Shown: positions 13,493 to 13,774 of the stretch, one piece after another | Position numbering within the stretch: the stretch's first letter is position 1 | Layout: every line of letters starts with the position of its first letter | NCBI GenBank assembly: GCA_903917955.1 | Contig: CAIXCO010000156.1 | Location: 1-13,774 of the forward strand | Source of the DNA: an uncultured Chlorobiaceae bacterium | GTDB taxonomy: Bacteria; Bacteroidota; Chlorobiia; Chlorobiales; Chlorobiaceae | Direction of reading: 5' to 3' | Length of the DNA: 13,774 nucleotides | Translations under genes and position numbers: made by a program | The notes under the pieces: generated by a model | Database searches by the model: none | Told to the model about the DNA's origin: nothing | The model's input: only the letters and a program-made list of their open reading frames with translations

Positions 13493-13549
13493 AATAGGTA
13501 CTCTCCGCTTTTTTTCGGTTGTGGTTGTTGTTGATTAATACTCTTTCGT

Positions 13550-13774
13550 TCAGCGAAGTGCGGCCGCAATGTTGCCGCCATCCACTGTGGTAATTGAACC
13601 GGTTGTCCTGATTTCGAGCGCAAGATGGACAAAAGCCTCTGCGACATCTTCGGCGGTCACCTCAAGCTGCAAGAGGTTTCCTGCCATGTACTCCTTTTCA
13701 CTCAAGCCACGGGCGGTTGAGCGAGCCTTGATCATCTCTGCGGTCAAGAGGCCGCTACGGATGCGATCAGCATT
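13550..13774 (-). CDS. C-terminal end of a RhaD-like class II aldolase/SDR fusion or SDR (partial)
   Basis: Only the last 74 codons are in the window and the frame is open to the edge (NADRIRSGLL at the boundary). The end TTGSITTVDGGNIAAALR is the C-terminal strand of short-chain dehydrogenases. The segment before it (ARSTARGLSEKEY, NLLQLEVTAEDVAEAFVHLA) resembles the tail of bifunctional rhamnulose-1-phosphate aldolase/alcohol dehydrogenase proteins, in which a class II aldolase is fused to an SDR. In those enzymes the aldolase half yields dihydroxyacetone phosphate and an aldehyde, and the SDR half oxidises or reduces the aldehyde. The aldolase half would lie outside the window, so the fusion is inferred. 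It is upstream of, and probably co-transcribed with, the LsrF-like gene. Confidence 0.7.
   Translation of the reverse strand, partial: NADRIRSGLLTAEMIKARSTARGLSEKEYMAGNLLQLEVTAEDVAEAFVHLALEIRTTGSITTVDGGNIAAALR

Noticed and set aside
1..13774. CRISPR array, transposase, prophage or tRNA gene
   Set aside because: No spaced direct repeats, transposase motifs, phage structural genes or cloverleaf structures were found on either strand.

Overview
The window looks like chromosomal DNA from a green sulfur bacterium (Chlorobiaceae, Chlorobium/Pelodictyon-type). The best evidence is a RuBisCO-like protein (form IV, photosynthetic-clade type) that agrees with my memory of the Chlorobium tepidum protein over nearly its whole length. 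Gram-negative envelope genes (dTDP-rhamnose synthesis, an LptE-type lipoprotein, an 8-stranded outer-membrane barrel) fit this. No database search was possible. Family names rest on motifs and recalled family sequences.

Layout. Almost every gene is on the minus strand, so transcription runs from high to low coordinates. (1) 13774-11172: the 3' end of a RhaD-like class II aldolase/short-chain dehydrogenase fusion, an LsrF-like class I aldolase/thiolase and the RuBisCO-like protein. (2) 11111-9238: a short-chain dehydrogenase closely followed by an LptE-like lipoprotein, then a solitary HEPN-domain protein. (3) 9118-3190: two large paralogous sensor histidine kinases on either side of an iron-sulfur flavoprotein. 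The upstream kinase has a periplasmic 7TMR-DISM input module and the downstream one is soluble. A good sigma70-type promoter overlaps the end of the first kinase gene, so the flavoprotein and second kinase can be expressed on their own. (4) 3028-1: rfbA, rfbC and the start of rfbD. About 1.4 kb separates rfbC from rfbD. It holds a plus-strand outer-membrane barrel gene, a small unknown gene and several hairpins.

How the genes may work together. rfbA, rfbC and rfbD make dTDP-L-rhamnose for surface polysaccharide, LptE helps place LPS in the outer membrane, and the barrel protein is also an envelope component. The kinases and flavoprotein look like a redox or envelope sensing unit without a response regulator in the window. 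The most interesting part is the 3.5-kb aldolase/SDR - LsrF-like - RuBisCO-like - SDR run. These are all enzyme families that enolise, cleave or oxidise/reduce phosphorylated keto-sugars, and together they could form an uncharacterised pathway ending in dihydroxyacetone phosphate and a C2 unit. That pathway is inference.

No tRNA, rRNA, CRISPR array, transposase or phage gene was seen. No stretch longer than 300 bases lacks a gene. The longest is about 264 bases, upstream of the barrel gene, and it contains hairpins.
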